Shown one piece after another: positions 1 through 7,170 of a DNA stretch of 17,812 nucleotides. A program made the translations under genes and the position numbers. Positions within the stretch are counted from its first letter, which is position 1; the number at the start of each line of letters is the position of its first letter. The stretch comes from an uncultured bacterium (GTDB lineage: Bacteria; Planctomycetota; Phycisphaerae; Phycisphaerales; SM1A02). The stretch lies in the NCBI GenBank assembly GCA_903861235.1, contig CAIOTP010000108.1, positions 1 to 17,812 on the forward strand, written 5' to 3'. The notes below the pieces were generated by a model. That model had not been told where the DNA came from and searched no databases. It saw only the letters and a list, made by a program, of their open reading frames with translations.

Positions 1-1122
1 GGCCGCGTCTCGCCGCAGCCGTTCCGGCCTCCGGGTGTAGATGCTCACCGAGAGCCTGTGCGGCACACGAGCGTGCAGCGCCGACATCTCGCTCAAGCCG
101 TCCACCGGCACCACGGCCAGCACCGGTCCGAAGTGGGCGCCGTCGAAGAGCTCGGCTTGCGCCGGGCAGTCCGCCACCACCAGCGGCCGGATCCAGCCGT
201 CTCGCGCGGGCTCCAGGATGCCGCTCAGGCTCCGACCACCGCGCTGCACCGCCGACGACGCCAGAGCATGGCAACGCACGGCTTCCTCGGCGGACACCAG
301 ACGGACCGGTCTCGCTCCCGCCGCCAACGGCGCCAGCGCGTCGAGGAACGCGCGGTACACGGAGCGATCCACCAGCGCCCGCCGCGGCGCCATGCAGGTC
401 TGTCCGGCGTTCATGGTGACCGCCAACCAGAGCCGTGCCGCCGTCCTGCCCGGATCGGCGTCCGCCAGCACCAGCGCCGTGTCGGCCCCGCTCAGTTCCA
501 GCACCGAAGGGGTCAGGCTCCGCGCCGCGGCCATGGCCACACGCTCGCCCGTGGCCGAGCCGCCGGTGAACACGATCTTGTCGAAGTCCCCTTCCATGAC
601 CAGCCGCTCGCCCTCGGCCCGCGAGGCCTCCGCCAGGGTGAGCCAGTCGGCGGGCAGTCCGCAGGAGGCCGCCAGGCGCATCAGCAGGAGCTGCGACCGG
701 GGCGAACGCTCCGATGGTTTCACCGTGACCCTGTTGCCCGCTGTAACAGCCTGGACCAGCTGAACCCCCAGCAGACCCACCGGGTAGTTCCAGGTCGCGA
801 CGATGAGCACGCGCCCCAGCGGCGCGCGACCGACCTTCACGCGGCGCCCCATCAGCCAGGCGGGTCGACCCGGTGCGACACGGTTGCGAAGGATCCGCCA
901 TGCCCGACGCTCGTGCCACCGGATCGCGGCCAGCAGCGGCAGCACCTCGCTGACGTAGGCCTCGCCCTGGGGCTTGCCGATTTCCTCGGAGATCACGCGG
1001 GCCAGCTCCAGCCCCGACGCGGCCACCGAGCGGCGGAACCGACGAAGCCAGGCCCTGCGTTGCGACCAGCCGAGCCAGCCCGCGGCGTTCGAGGCAGCGG
1101 GCTGGGTGGCGGATTCGGGCAT
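1..1122 (-). CDS. NAD(P)-dependent aldehyde dehydrogenase, class 3-like (C-terminus off the left edge)
   Basis: My reverse-strand translation reads open from the ATG at 1122 to the window edge, giving 374 residues with no stop, so the C-terminus is missing. Aldehyde dehydrogenases oxidise an aldehyde to a carboxylate with NAD(P). Family motifs are in order: TWNYP with the catalytic-site Asn at 112, FTGGSATG (185-192) at the cofactor site, ELSG with general-base Glu209, and GQTC with nucleophile Cys243. Glu209/Cys243 is the class 3 (ALDH3) numbering, and the absence of an N-terminal extension also fits ALDH3, which acts on medium and long lipid-type aldehydes. The start is supported by GGAG five bases before the ATG. 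The gene is divergent from a carotenoid-type oxidoreductase 84 bases away, so a carotenoid aldehyde is a possible substrate; that is inference, and a general fatty-aldehyde role is equally possible. Confidence 0.9.
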   Translation of the reverse strand, partial: MPESATQPAASNAAGWLGWSQRRAWLRRFRRSVAASGLELARVISEEIGKPQGEAYVSEVLPLLAAIRWHERRAWRILRNRVAPGRPAWLMGRRVKVGRAPLGRVLIVATWNYPVGLLGVQLVQAVTAGNRVTVKPSERSPRSQLLLMRLAASCGLPADWLTLAEASRAEGERLVMEGDFDKIVFTGGSATGERVAMAAARSLTPSVLELSGADTALVLADADPGRTAARLWLAVTMNAGQTCMAPRRALVDRSVYRAFLDALAPLAAGARPVRLVSAEEAVRCHALASSAVQRGGRSLSGILEPARDGWIRPLVVADCPAQAELFDGAHFGPVLAVVPVDGLSEMSALHARVPHRLSVSIYTRRPERLRRDAA

Positions 1123-1206
1123 GAGGTCTCCGGTGGCGGTTCGGATGGCGGGAAGGGGCGGATTCACGCTCGAATCCGGGTCCGCCGAACCTGCGAAACT
1201 ACACGC
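1123..1206. promoter_or_regulatory. Divergent intergenic region between aldehyde dehydrogenase and CrtN-like gene
   Basis: These 84 bases separate two divergent starts and must hold the promoters for both, unless transcription begins inside the genes. On the minus side GGAG lies just before the dehydrogenase ATG. On the plus side there is no Shine-Dalgarno; the hexamer GAAACT (1195-1200) sits exactly six bases before the ATG at 1207, the spacing of the TANNNT boxes elsewhere in the window, but its first base is not T. No clear -35 box is visible. Confidence 0.4.
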
Positions 1207-2814
1207 ATGATCGCCAGCGAGCGCGCCTCCCGCCAGGTCTCCGATGTCGCCATCGTCGGTGCGGGTCCCGGAGGGCTTGCCGCGGCCATCCTCCTCGCCG
1301 CGAGCGGCGCCTCCGTGGACGTCTACGAACGCCAGCCGCAGGTCGGCGGCCGCACCCGCCGGCTCTCCCTCGGTGATCACCACTTCGACGTGGGGCCCAC
1401 CTTCTTCATGATGCCCTACGTGCTCGACGAGATCCTGGCCGCCGCCGGCCGGAAGCTCTCCGACCGCGTGGAGATGACCCGACTGGATCCCATGTACCGG
1501 CTGCTGCTCGGCCAGCCCGAGGGGGATCCCATCACGCTCGACACCACGCAGGACCTGGCGCTCATGGCGCGCCGCATCTCGACCATCCAGCCGGAGGACG
1601 GCGCCGCGTTCGAGCGGTTCATCGCCGACAACCGCCGCAAGCTGGCGGCCATGACGCCCTTGCTCCGCCGTCCCATCCGCAGCGTGCTCGACCTGGTGTC
1701 CCGCGACGCCCTGAGGGCCGGCCCCCATCTTCGACCCTGGCAGAGCCTCTACGACCACCTGAAGGGGTACTTCCGCCACCCCTCCGTGCGGCTGTCCATG
1801 AGCTTCCAGTGCAAGTACCTGGGCATGAGTCCCTACGAGTGCCCCGAGCTCTTCAGCATCCTGCCCTTCATCGAGTACGAGTACGGCATCTGGCATCCCA
1901 CGGGCGGCTGCAACGCGCTCATGCGGGCCATGGCCGACATCGCCGAGGAGCTCGGCGTGCGTTTCCATCTGGGGCGTGCCGTGGAGAAGGTCGAATTCGA
2001 GGGCCGCCGTGCCGTCGGCGTGCATGTGGACGGCTCGCTGCACCGCCACGCCCATGTGGTGGTCAACGCCGACGCGGCCCACGCGTTGCGCACGCTCGTG
2101 CCCGCCTCGCTGCGACCCACCTGGAGCGACGACCGCCTGGATCGCTGCCGCTACAGCTGCAGCACCTCCATGCTCTATCTGGGCGTGGAAGGCGAGGTGG
2201 ACCTGCCCCATCACACCATCTACGTGAGCCGGCAGTACGAGCAGAACCTGGCCGACATCGCCCGCCACGGCACGCTCAGCCAGGATCCTTCCATGTACGT
2301 GTGCAATCCGGTGCCCGTGGATCCGTCCATGGCGCCCCGAGGCACCAGTTCGCTCTACGTGCTGGTCCCCACTCCCAATGTCCAGCCAGGCTTCAGCAAG
2401 GTGGACTGGGCGGCGCAGGCGCCGGGCTTGCGGGAGCAGGCGCTCGACCAGCTGGAATCGGTCTTCGGCATCCGCGGCATCCGCGGCCGGATCCGCGCGG
2501 AGCGAACCGTGACACCCCTGGATTGGAAGGCCGAGGGAATCCAGTTCGGCGCCACCTTCAACCTGGCGCACAACCTGGGTCAGATGCTCCACCGCCGACC
2601 CCACCACCAGCTGCAGGATGTGGACGGCATGTGGCTGGTGGGCGGCGGAACCCACCCCGGCTCGGGCCTGCCGGTCATCTTCCTGTCGGCACAGATCACC
2701 GCCCGTCTGCTCTGCGGCCGGCTCGGGCTGCCATGCGCGCTCGACCAGGCGCCGCCATCTGCGGCGCGTTCGGCTAGCCTCCGCGGGTGGACATCACCTA
2801 CGGCGACTACCTGA
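1207..2814 (+). CDS. CrtN/CrtI-type FAD-dependent carotenoid desaturase/oxidase
   Basis: A 535-residue flavoprotein of the phytoene desaturase family, which dehydrogenates or oxidises polyene chains at the membrane. The N-terminal FAD-binding GAGPGG lies at residues 18-23, followed by the ERQPQVGGRTR segment. The C-terminal family signature is at about 475-502 and includes GGGTHPGSGLP; it resembles CrtN/CrtP and CrtI proteins more than other amine oxidases. The reading frame is open far upstream, but homology begins only at the ATG at 1207. The last 30 or so residues are low-complexity and overlap the next gene by 28 bases, so they are probably dispensable. Whether the substrate is a C30 (diapophytoene/squalene-derived) or C40 carotenoid, and whether the enzyme desaturates or oxidises a terminal methyl, cannot be told from sequence alone. 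The divergent aldehyde dehydrogenase makes a terminal oxidation role plausible. Confidence 0.85.
   Translation: MIASERASRQVSDVAIVGAGPGGLAAAILLAASGASVDVYERQPQVGGRTRRLSLGDHHFDVGPTFFMMPYVLDEILAAAGRKLSDRVEMTRLDPMYRLLLGQPEGDPITLDTTQDLALMARRISTIQPEDGAAFERFIADNRRKLAAMTPLLRRPIRSVLDLVSRDALRAGPHLRPWQSLYDHLKGYFRHPSVRLSMSFQCKYLGMSPYECPELFSILPFIEYEYGIWHPTGGCNALMRAMADIAEELGVRFHLGRAVEKVEFEGRRAVGVHVDGSLHRHAHVVVNADAAHALRTLVPASLRPTWSDDRLDRCRYSCSTSMLYLGVEGEVDLPHHTIYVSRQYEQNLADIARHGTLSQDPSMYVCNPVPVDPSMAPRGTSSLYVLVPTPNVQPGFSKVDWAAQAPGLREQALDQLESVFGIRGIRGRIRAERTVTPLDWKAEGIQFGATFNLAHNLGQMLHRRPHHQLQDVDGMWLVGGGTHPGSGLPVIFLSAQITARLLCGRLGLPCALDQAPPSAARSASLRGWTSPTATT
2775..2780 (+). promoter_or_regulatory. Predicted -10 box (TAGCCT) for leaderless kynA
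   Basis: TAGCCT within the context CGGCTAGCCT ends six bases before the GTG at 2787, which places the predicted +1 on the start codon. No Shine-Dalgarno is present. It lies inside the 3' end of the CrtN-like gene. No recognisable -35 is seen 17 bases upstream. Confidence 0.45.
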
Positions 2815-3569
2815 AGATTCCGCAGCTCCTGGCCCTGCAGCAGCCCGTGGGCACGCCGCGGGAGCACGACGAGACGCTCTTCATCGTCATCCACCAGGTC
2901 TACGAGTTGTGGTTCAAGCAGCAGCTCCACGAGGGGGACCATCTGGGCGAGCTGATCGAGCGGGCCGACTGGGACCATGCGCACGCCACGCTGCATCGCA
3001 TGCTGAAGATCCTCAAGACCATGGTCTCGCAGATCGACGTGCTCGAGACCATGACGCCGGTGTCCTTCCTGCAGTTCCGGGAGTTCCTGCAGAGCGCCAG
3101 CGGCTTCCAGAGCTGGCAGTTCCGCGCCTTCGAGATGATGCTCGGCGCCAAGGAGCCGCGCGCCGTGGCTCGGTATCCCGAAGGCTCCGCGGAGCGGCGG
3201 GAACTGGAGCGTCGCCTGAAGGCCCCGTCCCTCTGGCTTCGTTTCGCCCGGGGCATGGCCGTGGCCGGCCTGCCGGTCCCCGCCACCACCCTGAATCGCG
3301 ATCCCGCCCTGTCGACCGAGCCCGATCCGGCGATGCAGCAGCTGCTGCTCAAGGTGTATCACGCGGAGGGACCGGTGCATCACTTCTGCGAGTCGCTGGT
3401 CGACCTGGACGAAGGCGTGCAGGAGTGGCGCTATCGCCATGTGAAGATGGTCGAACGGACCATCGGCGCCCGACAGGGCACGGGCGGATCCGCCGGCGTG
3501 AACTACCTCAAGTCCACGCTGTTTCGACCGCTCTTCCCGGATCTCTGGGAGATCCGCAGCGACCTCTGA
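2787..3569 (+). CDS. kynA: Tryptophan 2,3-dioxygenase
   Basis: A 260-residue haem dioxygenase that opens the indole ring of L-tryptophan to N-formylkynurenine, the first step of the kynurenine pathway; cytoplasmic and normally tetrameric. The N-terminal TYGDYL segment is followed by FIVIHQVYELWFKQ with the active-site His36 (equivalent to His55 of the Xanthomonas enzyme). The C-terminal RHVKMVERTIG then GTGGS segment carries the haem ligand His218. Length is slightly below the usual 270-290 because the variable N-terminal tail is absent. The GTG at 2787 is the only start that keeps TYGDYL near the N-terminus; it overlaps the upstream gene by 28 bases. No other kynurenine gene is in view, so whether it feeds NAD synthesis or catabolism is unknown. 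Its stop abuts the stop of the convergent gene with zero spacing (TGATCA, 3567-3572). Confidence 0.96.
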   Translation: MDITYGDYLKIPQLLALQQPVGTPREHDETLFIVIHQVYELWFKQQLHEGDHLGELIERADWDHAHATLHRMLKILKTMVSQIDVLETMTPVSFLQFREFLQSASGFQSWQFRAFEMMLGAKEPRAVARYPEGSAERRELERRLKAPSLWLRFARGMAVAGLPVPATTLNRDPALSTEPDPAMQQLLLKVYHAEGPVHHFCESLVDLDEGVQEWRYRHVKMVERTIGARQGTGGSAGVNYLKSTLFRPLFPDLWEIRSDL

Positions 3570-6500
3570 TCACCGCATGCCGGTGCCCACGGCACCGATC
3601 ACGCGGATGCTGCCGTTCTCCATGTCCCAGATCGCGCTCTCGGCCCGCAGGGGGATGGGCTGGGCGCCTCGCCCCTTCTGCAGGACCGTGATCACCCGGC
3701 CTGGCCGGGCCACCAGAGAAGCCATCCTGGTGTGCAGGTCGTAGTCGAAGCGATCGCACTCCACATCGGTCTCCGGGCTGCGGACCAGCACCCGACCGTC
3801 CGCGACCACCTTCTGGAGCTTCACCGCACCTCCCAGGTCGGCAGGCTGAGCCTGGTCCTTGGCCGCGGCAGCCGGTCCCCCGTCCCGCCGTTCGACCACC
3901 GCTTCCATGGCGTCGCTGGTGATGGTCAGGGTGTCCTGCTCGCGCAGTCCCGCATGCACCAGCTCCGCCTGGTCCGCCATGGTGATGCGATAGGTGGCGG
4001 GATCGTCCAGTCTCCGGATCGCCAGGGCCTGGCCCCAGCGGAAACGCGTGGTGCCGCGCCCGTCGAAGAGCGACGGCGGCCCCGACTTCACCCCCTCGTC
4101 GTCACGGTCGAAGATCAGCAGCGTTCCTGGCGTGGGCACGTCCGCCTCGCCCGTGGCCACGTCGTGCGTCACGTCCTCCGCCACCAGACGGAGCAGGCGA
4201 GGCTCGTCGCTCCGATCGTCGCAGCCCCACTGACGGCTCTCCAGCCGGACGCCGCCCGTGGCCCGGACCCGGCGAAGGCTGCTCGCCTCACCGCTGGCGT
4301 CGCCGCCTTCGGGTCTGACCATCCACAGCAGCACTTCCTGCGCCTGAAGGTCGTCGCGCTCGCGGACCTCGCGGCTGGCGGTCGCTTCCACGCCGCCCGA
4401 GAGCTGCAGCACGGAGGCCGAGGGGTCGATCCGCCGATAGGTGAGGCCGTCGCGCCAGGTCGTCTCCATCTGGGGCGTCCCGGTCATCACCGGTCGATCC
4501 AGACGCCTGGGGGCGTCGTCCGCCAGCGAGGCCAGGTAGTAGCGGCAGCGTCCGGGTCCCGGCGCCAGACCGTTGCCCGAACCCTCGTCCATCTGCACCT
4601 CGGCCATGCCGTCGGCCACCGCATTGCCCCGCACCAGCAGCAGGTCGGGCCCCCGCAACGTCACGCTCTTCTTGGCAGGATCGGCGTCCATGGCGGCGGC
4701 CCAGATCCGGACATCGCGGCTCACGAGCGCCTGCACGGCGCCGCGCGTACGGACCTGGTCCAGGTCCGCACGCTCGCCGCCATCCACCGGCACGAACGTG
4801 CACTCCATGGCCTCGGTCCACAGACGCTGATCGCGCTGCAGCGCCTCCACCTGTCCGTCCGCCAGCAGCTGCACCGGTCGCGACCCGCCATCCGGCTGCG
4901 GCTCCAGCTTCAGCTCGACGCGCTGTCCCGCCAGACTCGAGCCCTCCGGCACGCGCGTCGCCCGGGCGTTCCCTTCGGCCAGGATCCGCGTCACCGCGTC
5001 GCGGGCCCCCTGGGGACGACAGTCCACCACCAGCCTGCCCGCGTCCAGACGGACCTCGCCGGCGTCGGCCATCACCTCGCCGCGGAAGTCGGCCTGCCGG
5101 AGCCGCGATTGCTCGGCACCCGGCTCGAACGCCAGGGAGACGCCTTCACGCCAGGTCATGTGCACGGTGCGTTCCGATCCGGGAATGCTCTCCGACGGCT
5201 GCACCGCCTGACCGCTGGCCACCGCCGCGGGCGCCCGCCCCACCGCCTCCACGGCGGCACCATCCGCCTTGCCCAGCCGCATGCGTCCCGCACCCTCGAT
5301 GCGCCCTGCTCCGGTGCGGCGGTCCATCTCCATGCCGTCGGCCTGAAGATCGAGCCGTGGACTCTGCAGTCGGAACGGCTGCCCGGGCGCGCCGTTCACC
5401 CGAAGCAGTTCACGACCCGTCTCGTACCGAAGCAGACCGCCCACGATCTTCGCCTCGCTCGCCTCGTCGTCCAGACGCACTTCGCGGCCATCCACCTCCA
5501 CGCGCACATCGTCGCGACTGCCCAGCGCGTCCGCGGCGTCCGTGGTCAGGTTCATGGTCAGACGGCCCTCGTACTGGATCTCGGTCCGCTCCAGATCCGG
5601 CGCGACCGCCAGGGCAAGGGCCCCCAGCGCGGGGGCCACGCCCGCGGCCCCCAGACCGGGTGCGACCGCATCCGGGCCGCGGTTCACCTGCGCGCCCAGA
5701 CCCTCGCCCTGCAGCGTGAACACCGCAGTCAGCCGGTCACCCTCGATGCGCGTGCGACCCTTGGCGGACTGCCGGTCGATCCGCACGTTCCGCTCCAGCA
5801 CCAGCCGGTACAGGCGAGCGGGCTCCTCGGGCCCGGCCCACGCCTCCGGCTCCGGATCCGCGGATGGCCCTCGCGGACCGTTCGGTGCCGGCGCCGCCCC
5901 CTTGGCCTCGGGTCTCCGGGTGACCACGATCGGCGAGAGTGGACGCTCCACGGTCAGCCGTTCGATGGTCCGGCCGTCGGGCAGCAGCAGCATGGTCAGG
6001 CCCTCGCCCTCGAACTGCAGTTCCGGCGTGACCACCTTCACCCGTCGATCGCAGCGGATCTCACCCAGACGATTGTCGAAGAGCGCCTCGTCCGCCTCCA
6101 CCACCATGGCGGGCGCGTCACGCTGCAGGTCGGGCATGCGGCCTTCCGCCCGATACATGCGTATCACCACCGCGCCCTCCAGACGGCCACTCTCGAGCGC
6201 CCGATCCGGCACGCGCATGTTGCCACGCTCGCTCCGCATCGTGATCACTCGACCGTCGCGCGGGTAGAAGACCGCTCGCGGCTGCTCCATGCGGAGCCGC
6301 TTGTCCCGCTCGGGGTCGATCCGGCTCGCGCTGTACTGCTGCGACAGGCGGCCTTCCTCGTCCGCCACCTGCACCCACGCACCCTGGTCCAGGGCGATCC
6401 CCTGCTGGTCGATCGGGCGCGCCGGTCCGGCGCCCTCGCCGGGCTTGAGCGGCTGCGGCATGGGCAGGTCGGCCACATCCACGATGCGCGGACGCGAAGT

Positions 6501-6611
6501 TCCCGGGGAAGGTGCCGAAGGCCCCAGCCACAGCGCCAGCCCCATCAGGAGCAGTCCCACGGCCGCCGCCAGACCCGTCAGCGCCCAGGTCTTGCGTCGA
6601 ATGCGGCTCAA
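3570..6611 (-). CDS. lptC: Very long LptC/LptA(OstA)-like LPS-transport protein
   Basis: A predicted 1013-residue inner-membrane-anchored periplasmic protein. One hydrophobic segment (about residues 9-31) follows a basic SRIRRK N-terminus. Residues 75-230 look LptC-like, with a beta-rich pattern around QVADEEGRLS, PRAVFYPRDGRVI and VVEADEALFDN. At least six OstA-like 'A-x-G-x-V' strand repeats follow, near residues 543, 583, 622, 738, 784 and 937, with low-complexity linkers (about 231-265 and 310-340). LptC (about 190 residues) and LptA (about 185) normally form the beta-jellyroll bridge carrying LPS across the periplasm. The TTG at 6611 overlaps the kdsC stop and has GGAG eight bases upstream; the first in-frame ATG lies inside the membrane helix. 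The open frame continues upstream to 7094, but that is a kdsC shadow. The kdsC-lptC order supports the role. Exact domain count is inference. Confidence 0.75.
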   Translation of the reverse strand: MSRIRRKTWALTGLAAAVGLLLMGLALWLGPSAPSPGTSRPRIVDVADLPMPQPLKPGEGAGPARPIDQQGIALDQGAWVQVADEEGRLSQQYSASRIDPERDKRLRMEQPRAVFYPRDGRVITMRSERGNMRVPDRALESGRLEGAVVIRMYRAEGRMPDLQRDAPAMVVEADEALFDNRLGEIRCDRRVKVVTPELQFEGEGLTMLLLPDGRTIERLTVERPLSPIVVTRRPEAKGAAPAPNGPRGPSADPEPEAWAGPEEPARLYRLVLERNVRIDRQSAKGRTRIEGDRLTAVFTLQGEGLGAQVNRGPDAVAPGLGAAGVAPALGALALAVAPDLERTEIQYEGRLTMNLTTDAADALGSRDDVRVEVDGREVRLDDEASEAKIVGGLLRYETGRELLRVNGAPGQPFRLQSPRLDLQADGMEMDRRTGAGRIEGAGRMRLGKADGAAVEAVGRAPAAVASGQAVQPSESIPGSERTVHMTWREGVSLAFEPGAEQSRLRQADFRGEVMADAGEVRLDAGRLVVDCRPQGARDAVTRILAEGNARATRVPEGSSLAGQRVELKLEPQPDGGSRPVQLLADGQVEALQRDQRLWTEAMECTFVPVDGGERADLDQVRTRGAVQALVSRDVRIWAAAMDADPAKKSVTLRGPDLLLVRGNAVADGMAEVQMDEGSGNGLAPGPGRCRYYLASLADDAPRRLDRPVMTGTPQMETTWRDGLTYRRIDPSASVLQLSGGVEATASREVRERDDLQAQEVLLWMVRPEGGDASGEASSLRRVRATGGVRLESRQWGCDDRSDEPRLLRLVAEDVTHDVATGEADVPTPGTLLIFDRDDEGVKSGPPSLFDGRGTTRFRWGQALAIRRLDDPATYRITMADQAELVHAGLREQDTLTITSDAMEAVVERRDGGPAAAAKDQAQPADLGGAVKLQKVVADGRVLVRSPETDVECDRFDYDLHTRMASLVARPGRVITVLQKGRGAQPIPLRAESAIWDMENGSIRVIGAVGTGMR

Positions 6612-7126
6612 GCGTGCCGCTCCACCACGCCCTGCCACTCGCCGGCCGCTCGAAGCAGATGCTCCACCGCCTCGCGCACGGCCCCATGCCCGCCGGCGGA
6701 GGCGCTGACCCAGCGCGCCAACGCCTTCACCTCGGGAGCCGCATCGGCCACCGCCATGGGATAGGCCGCTCGGCGCAGCATGGGAAGGTCGGGAATGTCG
6801 TCTCCCATGGCCGCCACCGACGAGCGGTCCACGCCCTGGTCCGCAAGGAGCCGATCCACCACCTCGCCCTTCGGGCCACTGGCGCTGACCACCCGCTGGA
6901 TGCCCAGGTCGGCCAGCCGATGCCGAAGGGAGAGGTCGCCCCGACCGGTGATCACCGCCACCTCCCGGCCGGTGGAGAGCCAGGCCCGAAGACCGAACCC
7001 GTCGCGGACCGAGAATCGCTTGAGTTCCGAGCCGTGTCCGTGGACGAACATCCCGCCGTCGGTCAGCGTGCCATCGGCATCCAGCAGAAGCCATCGAATA
7101 CGGGACGCGTCGGCGGGCTGCGTCAT
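6608..7126 (-). CDS. kdsC: 3-deoxy-D-manno-octulosonate 8-phosphate phosphatase
   Basis: A 172-residue HAD-superfamily phosphatase that removes phosphate from Kdo-8-P to give Kdo, the inner-core sugar attached to lipid A; cytoplasmic. HAD motif I is LLLDADGTLTDGG, with nucleophile Asp16 and acid/base Asp18. KdsC-type features follow: KRFSVRDGFG, motif II ITGR, a KGE segment carrying the motif III Lys, motif IV GDDIPDLPML, and the C-terminal GGHGAVREAVE signature of the KdsC family. Length is typical (about 170-190). The start ATG at 7126 has no Shine-Dalgarno, but TACACT lies six bases upstream, suggesting a leaderless message. Its stop overlaps the TTG start of the LptC-like gene, so the two are probably translated from one transcript. 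A cap-less C0 HAD of other specificity is possible but less likely given the neighbour. Confidence 0.93.
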   Translation of the reverse strand: MTQPADASRIRWLLLDADGTLTDGGMFVHGHGSELKRFSVRDGFGLRAWLSTGREVAVITGRGDLSLRHRLADLGIQRVVSASGPKGEVVDRLLADQGVDRSSVAAMGDDIPDLPMLRRAAYPMAVADAAPEVKALARWVSASAGGHGAVREAVEHLLRAAGEWQGVVERHA

Positions 7127-7132
7127 GGGGCG

Positions 7133-7138
7133 AGTGTA
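7133..7138 (-). promoter_or_regulatory. Predicted -10 box (TACACT) for leaderless kdsC
   Basis: On the minus strand TACACT ends six bases before the kdsC ATG, so the predicted +1 falls on the A of ATG. Seventeen bases upstream is GTAACG (7156-7161), a weak 3-of-6 match to TTGACA. That weak -35 overlaps the -10 of the divergent mgtE gene, so the two promoters may compete for polymerase. Confidence 0.45.
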
Positions 7139-7158
7139 TCGCTCGTCCTCTCCGGCGT

Positions 7159-7164
7159 TACCAT
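7159..7164 (+). promoter_or_regulatory. Predicted -10 box (TACCAT) for leaderless mgtE
   Basis: TACCAT ends six bases before the GTG at 7171, giving a predicted +1 on the start codon. No Shine-Dalgarno is present and there is no room for an M-box riboswitch in the 44-base gap. It overlaps the weak -35 of the divergent kdsC promoter. Confidence 0.4.
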
Positions 7165-7170
7165 CACGCC

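Noticed and set aside
58..1206. Upstream extension of the CrtN-like frame by 383 residues
   Set aside because: The extension is antisense to the aldehyde dehydrogenase, which has all catalytic motifs. The FAD-binding motif begins only after the ATG at 1207.
3567..3572. TGATCA at the kynA/LptC-like junction as a regulatory palindrome
   Set aside because: It is simply two stop codons meeting on opposite strands.
3732..6764. A 1010-residue open frame antisense to the LptC-like gene
   Set aside because: Long antisense frames are expected in GC-rich coding DNA. Its translation is His/Arg/Gln-rich with no domain, and the minus strand shows membrane anchor, repeats and a conserved neighbour order.
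6612..7094. N-terminal extension of the LptC-like frame
   Set aside because: It overlaps kdsC in another frame; the sequence is low-complexity Arg/Gly/Ala and would place the membrane anchor in the middle.
7127..7170. An M-box magnesium riboswitch before mgtE
   Set aside because: The gap is only 44 bases and the predicted start of transcription is on the GTG, so there is no leader to hold one.
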